Of a stretch of 64,000 nucleotides of DNA, positions 62,940-64,000 are shown one piece after another. The DNA is taken from NCBI GenBank assembly GCA_039201605.1, contig JBCCRO010000003.1, positions 62,001 to 126,000 of the forward strand. The letters are read 5' to 3'. How positions within the stretch are numbered: the first letter of the stretch is position 1; each line of letters starts with the position of its first letter. The stretch is from CADEDH01 sp039201605 (GTDB taxonomy: Bacteria; Actinomycetota; Acidimicrobiia; Acidimicrobiales; SZUA-35). A model generated the notes under the pieces. It saw only the letters and a list, made by a program, of their open reading frames with translations, was not told the DNA's origin and ran no database searches. A program made the translations under genes and the position numbers.

Positions 62940-63916
62940 CGGAGTGCCTCCTGCTCGCGGAAGTTGCGGATGTTGAGCACGACGATGGGCAGCATGATCA
63001 CCATCATGAAGACGACGATGGCCGAGGCCTGACCGAACCGTCGGAAGTCGAACAGCTCCTTGACGAATCGGTTGGCGATCACGTCGGAATCGAAGTTGCC
63101 GCCGGTCATGACGAACACGATGTCGAAGACCTTGACCACGGCGATGCCGATCGTGGTGAGTACGACGGTCACCGTCGAACGGATCTGGGGCAGGACGACC
63201 CGCCAGAACACCTGGGCTTCGGTGGCACCGTCCATCTGGGCCGCCTCGATGGTGTCCTCGGGGACGCCCTTGATGGCAGCCGAGAGCAGCACCATGGCCA
63301 GCCCCGTCATCGTCCACACCATGATCACGATGAGGAGCAGGGTGTTGAGGCGACCGTCGGAGATCTGGAGCCAACTCACCGGCTCGTTGCCGACCCCGGT
63401 CCAGATGGCGTTGAGCAGACCGATCTGCTCCCGCCCGGCCGGCCGCCAGTTGTACACGAAGAGCCAGATCGTCGAGGCGCCGACGGCGCTGATCGCCATC
63501 GGCATGAAGATGACCGACTTGGCCGCCGACTCCCATCGGTTGGACAGTCGATCGGCCAGGACCGCCATCGCCAGTCCGAAGATGAGGCACAGGGTGGGGA
63601 CGAGGAACACCCAGAGCACGTTGTTGATCAGGGTGGACCGTAGCGACGGGTCCTCGACGAGCTGCCGGTAGTTGTCGAGCCCGACGAACTCCTCGGATCG
63701 GTCGCCGTAGAAGCTGTCGCGAATCGACCGCAGCGCCGGGTAGATCAGGTAGAGCCCGACCAGAGCGAGGGCGGGGCCGATGAACACGTAGGGCCGCAGC
63801 CGGTTGGCGGTGCCGTCCGGCAGGTGGTCGACCACCCAGTTCAACGCCCAGAAGAGCAGGGCACTCCCCCCGACCCCCACGATCACGGCCAGGATCCCGA
63901 ACAGAACTCTGGTCAC
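62936..63916 (-). CDS. Carbohydrate ABC importer permease, MalF/AglF type
   Basis: 326 residues. Two N-terminal hydrophobic segments (FGILAVIVGVGGSALLFWAL; PYVFIGPALALVGLYLIYPA) and further helices, with EAA loop EAAQMDGATEAQVFWRVVLP. SIRDSFYGDRSEEFVGLDNY is the first extracytoplasmic region. It is the first visible gene of an AglEFG-like operon running off the right edge; the sugar-binding protein is expected upstream, beyond base 64000. Bases 63917-64000 hold no coding sequence that I can see. Confidence 0.93.
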   Translation of the reverse strand: MTRVLFGILAVIVGVGGSALLFWALNWVVDHLPDGTANRLRPYVFIGPALALVGLYLIYPALRSIRDSFYGDRSEEFVGLDNYRQLVEDPSLRSTLINNVLWVFLVPTLCLIFGLAMAVLADRLSNRWESAAKSVIFMPMAISAVGASTIWLFVYNWRPAGREQIGLLNAIWTGVGNEPVSWLQISDGRLNTLLLIVIMVWTMTGLAMVLLSAAIKGVPEDTIEAAQMDGATEAQVFWRVVLPQIRSTVTVVLTTIGIAVVKVFDIVFVMTGGNFDSDVIANRFVKELFDFRRFGQASAIVVFMMVIMLPIVVLNIRNFREQEALR

Positions 63917-64000
63917 CGGCTACCCCCTTGTTCGTTGCTTCTCCGTCTCTTCGCCGCCCCTGGTGCTCGGTGGTCGGGGTCGGGCCACCCGCCCGACCCC

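Overview
This window is high-GC DNA (visibly near 70 percent), densely coding, with many GTG starts and frequent 1-4 base ATGA/GTGA/TGATG overlaps between genes. An Scr1-like helix-turn-helix gene followed by a DUF397-like gene, a pyridoxamine-oxidase-fold protein of the F420-type group, a PaaX-type regulator and a promoter style in which TANNNT lies 6-8 bases before the start codon all point to an actinobacterium. The class Acidimicrobiia is a plausible inference from the gene mix, but there is no rRNA or other marker gene to prove it. I found no rRNA, tRNA, CRISPR array, insertion sequence, integrase or replication origin.

Layout. 0-6.4 kb (minus strand): an ECF sigma factor gene, a membrane protein that looks like its anti-sigma partner fused to a large exported domain, an exported paralogue, then a DUF218 protein, a GNAT acetyltransferase and a 5'-3' exonuclease. 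6.5-12.3 kb: an aerobic benzoyl-CoA epoxidation operon (boxC, boxB, benzoate-CoA ligase) with a convergent PaaX-type regulator. 12.3-20 kb: an SLC13-type permease, a lipoprotein, the TldE/TldD protease pair, a PPOX oxidoreductase and an amidase. 20-22.5 kb: a second sigma factor and a lower-GC Scr1/DUF397-type patch. 22.5-32 kb: an ABC exporter, an OmpA-domain lipoprotein, a TlyA-type rRNA methyltransferase, a 70-bp tandem repeat block, an Lrp/LysE pair, a NatAB-like ABC exporter and an MFS transporter.

32-44.3 kb is an envelope-centred block on the minus strand: a MacAB-like export operon whose adaptor carries two peptidoglycan-binding modules, a Vps62-like membrane protein, a DUF1996 protein, a proline-rich exported protein with an L,D-transpeptidase, and a Ser/Thr kinase with an extracellular WD40 propeller. 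44.3-53 kb is catabolic: a carotenoid oxygenase with a divergent TetR gene and a perfect operator, a sulfatase with a double DUF1330 protein, a TetR gene with a haloalkane dehalogenase, and a nitronate monooxygenase. 53.3-57.4 kb is a four-gene Mn/Zn/Fe-type ABC importer with both permeases fused to C-terminal winged-helix domains. 57.4-64 kb holds a flavoprotein, a TetR/zinc-dehydrogenase pair around a long palindrome, and the 3' part of an alpha-glucoside uptake operon (two permeases, a small membrane protein and a GH13 alpha-glucosidase).

Together the genes suggest a free-living aerobic heterotroph that uses aromatic acids, oligosaccharides and possibly sulfated or halogenated organics, with substantial investment in envelope sensing and cell-wall-linked export.
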